This document shows, piece after piece, positions 57,173 to 64,000 of a stretch of DNA of 64,000 nt. The notes below the pieces were generated by a model. It searched no databases and had not been told where the DNA came from. It worked only from the letters and a program-made list of their open reading frames with translations. Position 1 is the first letter of the stretch. Every line of letters starts with the position of its first letter. Origin of the DNA: Gemmatimonadaceae bacterium (GTDB taxonomy: Bacteria; Gemmatimonadota; Gemmatimonadetes; Gemmatimonadales; Gemmatimonadaceae); NCBI GenBank assembly GCA_013813715.1, contig JACCRF010000178.1, positions 1 through 64,000 on the forward strand. Reading direction: 5' to 3'. The position numbers and the translations under genes were made by a program.

Positions 57173-57734
57173 CGCCGAAAATGGGGCTGATGGCGGCTAT
57201 TCCGGCGCCGCCGGCATCGATCACCAGACGCGCCACGTCCATCGTTATGCCACCGATGCCGACTGCAGGCAATCCAGTAGCGGTGGCCAGACGCGAGAAT
57301 TCCCTGACTCCGATCGCGACTCCGGCGTCATCCTTCGACACCGTGGCGAAGACCGGCCCGATTCCGACGTAATCCGCCCCCACCGCGTATGGCACCTCGG
57401 CGTCGCAGCCCACCGATGCACCGATAAAGAAGCCCGGCGGCGCAATCAGCCGCACGTTGCTCACTGGCATGTCGTCGGCACCGAGGTGGACGCCCGCCGC
57501 ACCCGCTGCGATGGCGACGTCCGCACGGTCGTTAACGATCACCGGTACGGCGACTGCGCGCACGAGCTCGCGCGCCACTCCCACGAGGTCGCGGGCCGAG
57601 ACATCTTTCAGCCGGAGCTGCACGCAGGTCGCGCCGCCCTCTACCGCTGCAGACGCGCGCGCGACGAGCCCAGCCTGACCGTCACGCACGTTATCGGTGA
57701 TCGCGATCAGGCGCAGAATGCGGACGTCAATCAC
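57120..57734 (-). CDS. thiE: thiamine-phosphate synthase
   Basis: 204 aa. TIM-barrel ThiE motifs: CVQLRLKDVSARDLVGVARE, VPVIVNDRADVAIAAGAAGV, HLGADDMPVSNVRLIAPPGF, VGADYVGIGPVFATVSKDDA, GLPAVGIGGITMDVARLVID. It joins HMP-pyrophosphate and thiazole phosphate. Its stop lies inside the 3' end of the HD-GYP gene (53-bp antisense overlap). No other thi gene is nearby. Confidence 0.92.
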   Translation of the reverse strand: MIDVRILRLIAITDNVRDGQAGLVARASAAVEGGATCVQLRLKDVSARDLVGVARELVRAVAVPVIVNDRADVAIAAGAAGVHLGADDMPVSNVRLIAPPGFFIGASVGCDAEVPYAVGADYVGIGPVFATVSKDDAGVAIGVREFSRLATATGLPAVGIGGITMDVARLVIDAGGAGIAAISPIFGATDPKEAARALRSASGM

Positions 57735-57749
57735 GCGGGTCGGCTGAGC

Positions 57750-58121
57750 ATGGAGAAAAGATTGTGCGGCCTTCGCGGCGCGACAACCGTCGATGCCGAT
57801 TCACCGGACTTGATCGCCGACGCAACCCGCGAGCTCCTCTCCGAGCTGATCAGACTCAACGGGCTGGAGCCCGATGACGTGATCAGCGCTATCTTCACCG
57901 TGACGCCCGACCTGACTAGTGAGTTTCCCGCTCGTGCAGCGCGCGGCATCGGGTGGGACGACACCTCGCTGTTGTGCACCGTCGAGATTCCGGTGCCCGG
58001 AGCGCTCAGCCGCTGCATCAGGGTACTCATCCACGCCAACAGCGCTCGCGAGCGCACCGCTCTGCGCCATGCCTACCTGCGCGCGGCGCGTTCGCTCCGT
58101 CCGGATATCGTCACCGATTAG
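57750..58121 (+). CDS. aroH: chorismate mutase, AroH type
   Basis: 123 aa, normal for the trimeric AroH class. MEKRLCGLRGATTVDADSPD (the conserved Arg-Gly-Ala-Thr start), ELIRLNGLEPDDVISAIFTV, TPDLTSEFPARAARGIGWDD, LLCTVEIPVPGALSRCIRVL (Arg near the active site), YLRAARSLRPDI. It turns chorismate into prephenate for Phe/Tyr synthesis. It is divergent from thiE by 15 bp and overlaps the convergent mltG by 11 bp. Confidence 0.93.
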   Translation: MEKRLCGLRGATTVDADSPDLIADATRELLSELIRLNGLEPDDVISAIFTVTPDLTSEFPARAARGIGWDDTSLLCTVEIPVPGALSRCIRVLIHANSARERTALRHAYLRAARSLRPDIVTD

Positions 58122-59073
58122 CGCGCGCGGCCCGCACTGCGATCTCGTGCTCGGCGAGCGTTGTCCGGAATTCGTGATGACCGTCGGGATACGCTACGAA
58201 GTAGAGCCACGGAACGTCGGCGGGGTACAACGCGGCGATGAGACTCGCCGCACCGGGTGACGCAATGGGGCCCGGCGGGAGACCAGGAGATCGGTACGTG
58301 TTGTACGGCGAATTCACTTCCAGATCCTTAAGGAACACGCGCGCAGAATGCCTGCCGAGGGCGTATTGCACCGTCGGGTCGGCCTGGAGGAGCATGCGAG
58401 CGCGCAGCCGGTTCAGATACACGCCCGATATCACCGGGCGCTCCTCGGCCTTCTTCGCTTCGCGCTCGATAATCGACGCGAGTGTAACCACCTCATGCCG
58501 GTTGAGTGCGAGCTGTGACAGGCGTGTTGTCCACTCCCGCTTCCATTCTCGCTCGAAACGTTTCACCATTTCGATCACCGCTTGCCGCGCTGTAGTCCCC
58601 TCCGGAAATGCATAGGTGTCAGGAAACAGATAGCCTTCGAGCGTCGGCGTCGGTATTCCAAGTCGCGCAATGAGTGCAGTGTCGCGCACCGCCGCCTTGA
58701 CCGAATCTGCTGGAACGCGAAGCGCGCCCGCGAGTTGCGGCACGATCTGGAGCAGAGTGAAACCTTCGGGGATCGTGACGGTGTTGACGAGACCGCGGCC
58801 GCCGTTCAGCGCGCTGACGATGTCTGGCCACGGCGTGCCACGCTTCAGGAGATAAGTGCCGGGCTTGATGTTGCGGTCGTCGCGCGTCACCCGACCGTAT
58901 AGCCGAAAGAGCTGAGGTGAGCTGACGAGACCAGCCTTGCTCAGCGAGTCGGCTGCCGTCGAGAAGCTCGCGCCTTTGGGAATTATCACCCGAATAGGCG
59001 CCCCGTGCGGCGAGCTTGAGCATCCGAGCACAGCAGCCCCAAGCAAGGCGAAAATCATGGGGTAACCGGTCAC
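58111..59073 (-). CDS. mltG: endolytic murein transglycosylase MltG (YceG-like)
   Basis: 320 aa. Short N-terminal lipoprotein-type signal (MIFALLGAAVLGCSSS, lipobox VLGC), so here the anchor is probably a lipid instead of the usual helix. LysM-like start (VIIPKGASFSTAADSLSKAG, TYLLKRGTPWPDIVSALNGG, VTIPEGFTLLQIVPQL) and the YceG core: EGYLFPDTYAFPEGTTARQA, HEVVTLASIIEREAKKAEER (catalytic Glu), LLQADPTVQYALGRHSARVF, NSPYNTYRSPGLPPGPIASP. It cuts nascent glycan strands. Confidence 0.9.
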   Translation of the reverse strand: MTGYPMIFALLGAAVLGCSSSPHGAPIRVIIPKGASFSTAADSLSKAGLVSSPQLFRLYGRVTRDDRNIKPGTYLLKRGTPWPDIVSALNGGRGLVNTVTIPEGFTLLQIVPQLAGALRVPADSVKAAVRDTALIARLGIPTPTLEGYLFPDTYAFPEGTTARQAVIEMVKRFEREWKREWTTRLSQLALNRHEVVTLASIIEREAKKAEERPVISGVYLNRLRARMLLQADPTVQYALGRHSARVFLKDLEVNSPYNTYRSPGLPPGPIASPGAASLIAALYPADVPWLYFVAYPDGHHEFRTTLAEHEIAVRAARANR

Positions 59074-59085
59074 GCGCAGCGCTCA

Positions 59086-59140
59086 ACGGGTGCCCGGCAA
59101 CAGGTACCTGGCACCGGGTAGCCGGTACCGGCCACCCGTT
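59086..59140. repeat. class A repeat between mltG and ruvX
   Basis: GGGTGCCCGGCAACAGGTAC and GGCACCGGGTAGCCGGTACC units of the GGTACC/GGTGCC family lie immediately before the mltG start, directly after the ruvX stop region. Confidence 0.65.
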
Positions 59141-59568
59141 CAGTCGTCGACATTCAGCGCGTGCTGAAGAAGCAGCGCCGCCGCCATCGAATCGACGTCT
59201 CCCTTGCGGCCGCGGGTAGACCCGCCCATCTCGCGAACCGCCCTCAGTACCGCCGCCGTCGTGTACCGCTCATCCGCGAATCTCACCGGCAGGCCTGTAC
59301 GCTTCTCCAGCTCGGCGCCTACCCGGCGGATTTCGCTCGTCCACGCCGTCTCCTCTCCATTCCCGTCGAGCGGGAGCCCGATGACGAAACCGCGCGCCGC
59401 GGCCGATTCCGCTCGCCTGATGATCTCGGCGATTGGCGCTCGCTTGCCGGCGCGCCGGGCGATGACGCCGGCCGGCGTGGCGATCATGCCGAGCGGATCG
59501 CTCAACGCGAGGCCGATGCGCTTCTCGCCGTAATCCACGCCGAGGTAGCGCGCGAGCGACGGCCTCAC
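59140..59568 (-). CDS. ruvX: RuvX/YqgF Holliday junction resolvase-like protein
   Basis: 142 aa. YqgF family signature: [20 protein letters not shown] (first Asp), [37 protein letters not shown] (Glu), [19 protein letters not shown] (Asp). It functions in 16S rRNA 5'-end maturation in E. coli and resembles resolvases. It overlaps the rho stop by four bases and is transcribed from the rho promoter. Confidence 0.95.
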   Translation of the reverse strand: MRPSLARYLGVDYGEKRIGLALSDPLGMIATPAGVIARRAGKRAPIAEIIRRAESAAARGFVIGLPLDGNGEETAWTSEIRRVGAELEKRTGLPVRFADERYTTAAVLRAVREMGGSTRGRKGDVDSMAAALLLQHALNVDD

Positions 59569-60824
59569 GAGCCGCCCTGCGCCATCTGCTGAAAGAACTC
59601 GGCGTTGTTCTTCGACTTCTTCATCTGCCGGAGAAGAAACTCGACCGCCTCGGTCTCCGGCATGTCTGCAAGGAAGTTGCGCAGCAGAAACACCCGATTG
59701 ATCTCTTCCTGTGTGAGCAGGAGCTCTTCTTTGCGCGTTCCCGATTTGAGAATGTCCACCGCCGGAAAGACGCGCCGATCGGCGATTTTCCGGTCTAGCA
59801 CCAGCTCCATGTTGCCGGTTCCCTTGAACTCCTCGAAGATCACGTCATCCATGCGTGAGCCGGTTTCCGTGAGAGCGGTTGCGATGATGGTGAGTGAGCC
59901 GCCGCCGTCGATCTTCCGGGCGCTGCCGAAGAACCGCTTGGGTTTGTGAAGCCCGGCCGCGTCGACACCACCGGAAAGAATCTTGCCTGTCTGGGGAGCG
60001 ACGGCGTTGTGCGCGCGGGCAAATCGGGTAAGCGAATCGAGCAGGATCACGACGTCCATTCCGGTCTCGACGAGGCGCTTAGCCTTCTCCAGCACCATGT
60101 CCGCAACCTGTACGTGCCGCGTGGGTCCCTCGTCGAACGTCGAGCTGATAACCTCTGCTTTCTTCGCGCTCCTGATCATCTCCGTCACTTCCTCGGGGCG
60201 CTCGTCGATCAGGAGGATGATCGTCCTGACCTCGGGGTGATTCTCCGCGATCGAGTTGGCGATTTTCTCGAGGAGGATTGTCTTTCCGGCGCGCGGCGGC
60301 GAGACGATGATCCCGCGCTGCCCCTTGCCGATCGGCGCGAAGATATCCACCACACGCATCGACAGATCGCCGTCGCTCGACTCGAGGCGCAGCCGCGTGT
60401 CAGGATAGCGGGGCCGCAAGTTGTCGAACGGCACTCGAGACTTCGCGGCCTCGGGGTCCTGCTCGTTGACGCTCTCGACCTTGAGGAGCGCCAGATAGCG
60501 CTCCCACGGTTTCGGCGGGCGGACCTGACCTCGGATGAGATCGCCGGTGAGCAGCCCGAACCGCTTGATTTGCGACGGCGAGACGTAGATGTCGTCGGGG
60601 CCGGCGAGATAGCTGTAATCCTGGCTGCGCAGAAACCCGTACCCCTCGGGCAGGACCTCGAGAACTCCCTCGCCGTGAAGAGCGATGTTCGTGTCGAGCA
60701 GGTTTTGCTCGATGCGGAAGATCAGCTCCGGCTTGCTCACCACGGTGGCGTCGGAAATCTTTAGGCCGTCCGCCATGTCCTGAAGCTCGGCGACGGATTT
60801 GCGCTTTAACTCTGCGATGTCCAC
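59565..60824 (-). CDS. rho: transcription termination factor Rho
   Basis: 419 aa, typical length. N-terminal Rho_N helix bundle ([20 protein letters not shown]), RNA-binding OB domain ([40 protein letters not shown]), P-loop [20 protein letters not shown], Walker [22 protein letters not shown]-loop [20 protein letters not shown] and R-loop [20 protein letters not shown]. No acidic or repetitive insertion is visible. The 480-bp upstream stretch leaves room for a long leader, in which Rho could autoregulate. Confidence 0.96.
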   Translation of the reverse strand: MDIAELKRKSVAELQDMADGLKISDATVVSKPELIFRIEQNLLDTNIALHGEGVLEVLPEGYGFLRSQDYSYLAGPDDIYVSPSQIKRFGLLTGDLIRGQVRPPKPWERYLALLKVESVNEQDPEAAKSRVPFDNLRPRYPDTRLRLESSDGDLSMRVVDIFAPIGKGQRGIIVSPPRAGKTILLEKIANSIAENHPEVRTIILLIDERPEEVTEMIRSAKKAEVISSTFDEGPTRHVQVADMVLEKAKRLVETGMDVVILLDSLTRFARAHNAVAPQTGKILSGGVDAAGLHKPKRFFGSARKIDGGGSLTIIATALTETGSRMDDVIFEEFKGTGNMELVLDRKIADRRVFPAVDILKSGTRKEELLLTQEEINRVFLLRNFLADMPETEAVEFLLRQMKKSKNNAEFFQQMAQGGS

Positions 60825-61303
60825 TTGTGACGCGGGGTTGTGCTGGAGCGGCGGGATCTTCGAGCGAGCCGCACTCGAGGAGTGATGGGATTCTGCGGTG
60901 GGACGGCGTGAGCCGGTATCAGGCGAAGCTAACGGCGGCAGGGAAACGCGGCAAGACAGGCGCGCAGAAAGGTAATTCGTCTGTTTCGAGAACGGTTCAA
61001 CCTAGAAAGACACAGGCAAGAGGAGACAGAAGCATGGGATGTCGAGTTTCGAGTTAGTTACAGCTGCGATCCGATCATGGCGTGTGCATGTCGGGCCTGC
61101 GCCCGATTTAACGGTGAGGCACGAGTTGGACGCACAAAGCGCGAGTCAGCGGCTTTTGAAGACCCTGGCCTCTCGCCATAGGACAGGATGATACTCCTCC
61201 ACCGGCGAGGCCACGGATTGACGGAAGTTTTTCGTTCTAGAAACTCGCTGACTATGCTTCTGGCGTCTCTCACCTGTGTATTTCCTGGTTGATCTTTGTG
61301 CTT
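60825..61303. other. rho upstream region with a copy of the 24-bp dispersed repeat
   Basis: 479 bp with no supported gene. It contains the rho promoter/leader. At 61252-61275 is a sequence identical, in reverse complement, to 44629-44652; a looser relative (gagacagaagcatggg) is at 61026-61041. ORFs on both strands here read like noise. Confidence 0.5.
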
Positions 61304-62254
61304 TCAGGGCGACAGGAATCGCAGCGGCTTCCGCTTGATCTCGCGAATGAGTGAGTCGAGCTGTATCCGCGCGCGCGCGAGCTCGAGCGTCAGTGACGAA
61401 TCGCCGCGAGCGCGTGCCATGGTGCCGCCCGTCGTGGAAAAGAGAGCGCGGAGCGAATCGATCCCGGCGCCGATGCGTTCGGCAGTCTGAAGCAAGGTGG
61501 AGTCGCTGCGGAACCTCCCGACGTTGCCGCTGCCCGTCGAAAGCAGCAGCGCGATCGAGTCCGTTGCTGCCATCAGACTTGCGAGTCTGGCCCCGAAGTT
61601 CCCGCGCATCGCGAGGCCTGTTGTTCCGCTCCCTCTCATGGCCTTGTCCATAAGTCCCGACGCGGTGGATGCGGCGGTCGTCGCCCGTGGCAGCCCGCTT
61701 CGGGCGAACGCGCCGATGGTATTTGTCTGAGCCGACAGGAGCGCTATGAGTTTCCTGCTGGTATCGGCCAATGCGGTCAGCCGCGGGGCGAGCGAGTCGA
61801 CACGCGCCGCGAGTTCCACCACCGGCCCATACGAGCTCGTCACCAGCGTGTCGCCGCTTCTCACGGCCGGCGATTCGGACGTGCCTGAGCTCAGATACAC
61901 CACCGGACTGCCGATGAGATTACCGCCTGGCCGGATGTCGGCGCGCGAATTCGTCCGGATCAGCGCAAGACGGTCGGCCAGAATCTCGGTCTCGATGGCC
62001 AGGCGCTGCGATGTGTCGGTGCTCGCTACCCGGAAGTGTATCTGTTTCACGAGGCCCACCTTTTCTCCGGACAGCCACACTTCGGTGCCCCCGAGAACGC
62101 CAGTCGCGCGGTCAGTCAGGATGTACAGGGTGCCAGTGTCGCCGTGCAACGCGCCAACGCGCGCGAAGATGAGAGTTCCGAGCGCGATCGTGACGAGAAT
62201 CGCCAGTCCGATGGTTCCCGTCTTGAGCTCGTTCCAGCCGACTGTGCGCGCCAT
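61304..62254 (-). CDS. mlaD: MlaD/MCE-domain lipid transport protein
   Basis: 316 aa. One N-terminal transmembrane helix (KTGTIGLAILVTIALGTLIF), then an MCE domain: LYILTDRATGVLGGTEVWLS, GEKVGLVKQIHFRVASTDTS, IRTNSRADIRPGGNLIGSPV. The long C-terminal part is helical, Ala/Ser/Thr-rich and probably coiled (VELAARVDSLAPRLTALADT, LLSTGSGNVGRFRSDSTLLQ). MCE proteins ferry phospholipids between membranes with an ATPase/permease pair (MlaE/MlaF), which is not in the window but may lie upstream. Confidence 0.88.
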   Translation of the reverse strand: MARTVGWNELKTGTIGLAILVTIALGTLIFARVGALHGDTGTLYILTDRATGVLGGTEVWLSGEKVGLVKQIHFRVASTDTSQRLAIETEILADRLALIRTNSRADIRPGGNLIGSPVVYLSSGTSESPAVRSGDTLVTSSYGPVVELAARVDSLAPRLTALADTSRKLIALLSAQTNTIGAFARSGLPRATTAASTASGLMDKAMRGSGTTGLAMRGNFGARLASLMAATDSIALLLSTGSGNVGRFRSDSTLLQTAERIGAGIDSLRALFSTTGGTMARARGDSSLTLELARARIQLDSLIREIKRKPLRFLSP

Positions 62255-62603
62255 GACGCGAAATTACGCAGCCGTTGCATGCCGGGGCAATGTCGCGACA
62301 CTCCTGCGCGCCGGGTTACTCTTGGAGGCGATGCCGACAACGGCGACGCGAGACACCGACAACAGGCGCCACCAGGATCCTGAGTGCCAACTTCAGGTTG
62401 TCGCACAGAAGCCAGCGGTCTGGCATCCGGCTTCGCCAGCTTCGGGCGCCCCGCTACGACGGGAAAGGAATAACGACATAGTGGGTAGCCGCCAGCCGGG
62501 TCAGCGTTCGGCTTCGAGCCTTTGCATCGAAATTCCACTCAAATCCGCGATAAACCTTTTTTCGCATCGACCGCGACCACCCATTTCTCAGGCACACGAA
62601 CCG
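62255..62603. other. intergenic
   Basis: 349 bp between the divergent mlaD and M28 genes, presumably with both promoters. The ORFs in the track here (62116..62538 and others) have no family features. I see no clear terminator or repeat. Confidence 0.4.
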
Positions 62604-64000
62604 ATGCCGTTATTAAAGCCGATACTGACTGCCGCGTTTCTCCTGATCTGCACCACTGCCACCAACCGGGCACGAGCGCAGACTACTCCGCGCGCCGACT
62701 CGATGATCGCGCGAATCCGCGCCGAAGGCACGGATCGGTCGCAACTCTATCGCATTTCTCAGGTCCTCTCCGATTCCATCGGTCCCCGCCTGAGCGGCAC
62801 TCCGGGCCTGAAGGCCGGTAACGACTGGCTTGTATCCCAGTACAGATCGTGGGGGATTCCGGCGCGCCTCGAGCGATTCGGCACCTGGCGCGGCTGGAAG
62901 CGCGGCGTCTCGCACGCGGACCTGATTTCTCCGCGCGTCCGATCGCTCGAAGCGACGTTGCTCGCGTGGAGTCCCGGTACCAGCGGCGCGCGGGTGGAGG
63001 GTCCGGTGGTGATTCTGGCGGACGCCGCGGACAGCGCGGCGTTCATGCGATGGCTTCCGGCGGTGAAGGGCCGGATCGTACTGATGTCGGCCGCCTCCAC
63101 TTCGTGCCGGCCGGACGCCGACCTCGCTACACACGCGCGGCCGGCAACCCTGGCGGCGATGCGCGAGCAGCGCGCCGCGACTACGGCGGCGTGGAATGCG
63201 CGCGTCGCGCGCACGGGCTCCACCACCCGCACCCTCCCGCGTGCACTGGAGCGCGCCGGAGCCGTAGGAATTCTCACCAATACCTGGGCCGGCGGGTGGG
63301 GAAGCGACCGGATCTTCCGCGGCCGGGCCAATGGCATCCCGACATTCGATGTGAGCTGCGAAGACTATGGGCTTCTCTATCGCCTGGCGGAGAACAATCA
63401 GGGCCCGATCGTTCGTCTCCGTGCCGATGCTTCATGGCAGGGAACCGTGCCGATGTTCAACGCCGTCGCCGAGATTCGCGGCGCGGAGAAGCCGGAGGAG
63501 TATGTATTTCTCTCCGCGCATTTCGATACCTGGGAAGGCGCGTCGGGAAGCACGGACAACGGCACCGGTACGGCGATCATGCTCGAGGCGATGCGGATCC
63601 TGCGTACAGTCTATCCGAATCCCAGGCGCACAATCATCGCCGGACATTGGAGCGGGGAAGAGCAGGGGCTGATCGGATCGCGCGCATTTTCGGAGGACCA
63701 TCCGGAAGTCGTGAGCGGGCTTCACGCGCTCTTCAATCAGGACAATGGAACAGGCCGGATCGAGTCCATCTCGTCGCTCGGCCTGCCAGACGCGGGGGCT
63801 CACCTCGAGCGATGGATGGCGTCTGTGCCTTTGGACTTCAAGAGCGGCATCACCCTGCAGGTTCCGGGAACGCCGAGTAGCGGGGGTACCGATCACGCGG
63901 CGTTCGTTTGTCACGGCGCCCCGGCTTTCGACCTCGAGTCGGTGAACTGGAGCTACAACAATTACACCTGGCACACGAATCGGGACACGTTCGACAAGAT
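62604..64000 (+). CDS. M28 family metallopeptidase, incomplete at right edge
   Basis: Absent from the ORF track because it has no stop before the window end. From ATG 62604 it reads MPLLKPILTAAFLLICTTAT (signal peptide), then SQLYRISQVLSDSIGPRLSG, then a PA-like domain (ARVEGPVVILADAADSAAFM, RAGAVGILTNTWAGGWGSDR). The zinc site follows: YVFLSAHFDTWEGASGSTDN GTGTA (His and Asp ligands), IIAGHWSGEEQGLIGSRAFS (catalytic Glu pair), LHALFNQDNGTG (Asp), and LQVPGTPSSGGTDHAAFVCH with WHTNRDTFDK. At least 465 residues are visible. It is a secreted aminopeptidase or carboxypeptidase-like enzyme. Confidence 0.9.
   Translation, partial: MPLLKPILTAAFLLICTTATNRARAQTTPRADSMIARIRAEGTDRSQLYRISQVLSDSIGPRLSGTPGLKAGNDWLVSQYRSWGIPARLERFGTWRGWKRGVSHADLISPRVRSLEATLLAWSPGTSGARVEGPVVILADAADSAAFMRWLPAVKGRIVLMSAASTSCRPDADLATHARPATLAAMREQRAATTAAWNARVARTGSTTRTLPRALERAGAVGILTNTWAGGWGSDRIFRGRANGIPTFDVSCEDYGLLYRLAENNQGPIVRLRADASWQGTVPMFNAVAEIRGAEKPEEYVFLSAHFDTWEGASGSTDNGTGTAIMLEAMRILRTVYPNPRRTIIAGHWSGEEQGLIGSRAFSEDHPEVVSGLHALFNQDNGTGRIESISSLGLPDAGAHLERWMASVPLDFKSGITLQVPGTPSSGGTDHAAFVCHGAPAFDLESVNWSYNNYTWHTNRDTFDK

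Overview
The window is high-GC bacterial chromosome with compact core operons: ruvC-ruvA-yebC, rho-ruvX-mltG, kbl-tdh, an NtrY/NtrX-like operon and a lipid/glycan cluster. The gene families point to Gemmatimonadota or a close relative. They include a eukaryotic-like kinase that belongs with a TolB/TPR module, a PorX-type response regulator with a PglZ domain, DUF2911, DUF4397 and HAF-repeat lipoproteins, and M28 and amidohydrolase exoenzymes. This placement is inference from content, because no rRNA or other phylogenetic marker was compared. I found no rRNA, no tRNA and no CRISPR array.

Layout. (1) Bases 1-11.2 kb are an accessory, decaying region. Pieces of three insertion-sequence families are joined in the first 543 bases. 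A small secreted protein is followed by an integron attC-like hairpin and a toxin-antitoxin pair with a truncated toxin. Lipoproteins follow, then a Ser/Thr kinase whose 5' half has been replaced by an IS91-type transposase fragment. A 42-bp direct repeat brackets a secreted aminotransferase-like protein, a DUF2911 protein and a small CxCxC protein. A second attC-like hairpin then precedes another toxin-antitoxin pair whose PIN toxin is frameshifted. (2) 11.4-15.8 kb: class I aminotransferase, an intact VapBC pair, and RuvA/RuvC/YebC. (3) 15.9-24.6 kb: a PorX-like regulator, an MsbA-like flippase, four glycosyltransferases and an LpxL-like acyltransferase, all on the + strand and closely packed. 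This looks like a lipid A/LPS or surface-glycan assembly operon. (4) 24.6-33.7 kb: metabolic and cell-wall genes (DppC-like permease, PQQ-type sugar dehydrogenase, TyrRS, PBP1A, amidohydrolase, IlvE, HNH nuclease). (5) 33.9-39.3 kb is a second decayed stretch, with a frameshifted amidohydrolase, BlaI beside a broken M56 sensor, and a DUF5996 fragment. (6) 39.5-44.6 kb: an NtrY-like kinase, NtrX-like regulator, outer-membrane barrel and DUF4390 protein in one minus-strand operon. (7) 44.9-54 kb: a NYN RNase with two LOTUS/OST-HTH domains, Mpg glycosylase, Kbl/Tdh, a tiny histone-like protein, and a conserved pair of unknown function (metallopeptidase plus ATP-grasp ligase). (8) 54-64 kb: MutM-like glycosylase, RlmI-like methyltransferase, HD-domain phosphohydrolase, ThiE, AroH, MltG, RuvX, Rho, MlaD, and an M28 peptidase that runs off the end.

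Non-coding structure. Short degenerate repeats recur between genes: a GGTACC/GGTGCC-rich class and a CTCTGTG/CTCTGCG-rich class. Both also occur inside the NtrX-like gene, where they encode its linker and its C-terminal tail. A 24-bp sequence occurs perfectly, in inverted orientation, at 44.6 kb and 61.3 kb. The leader of the NYN/LOTUS gene carries three successive perfect hairpins. The best candidates for undescribed biology are the NYN/LOTUS protein with its hairpin leader, the metallopeptidase/ATP-grasp pair, the integron-like remnants, and the repeats captured by coding sequence.
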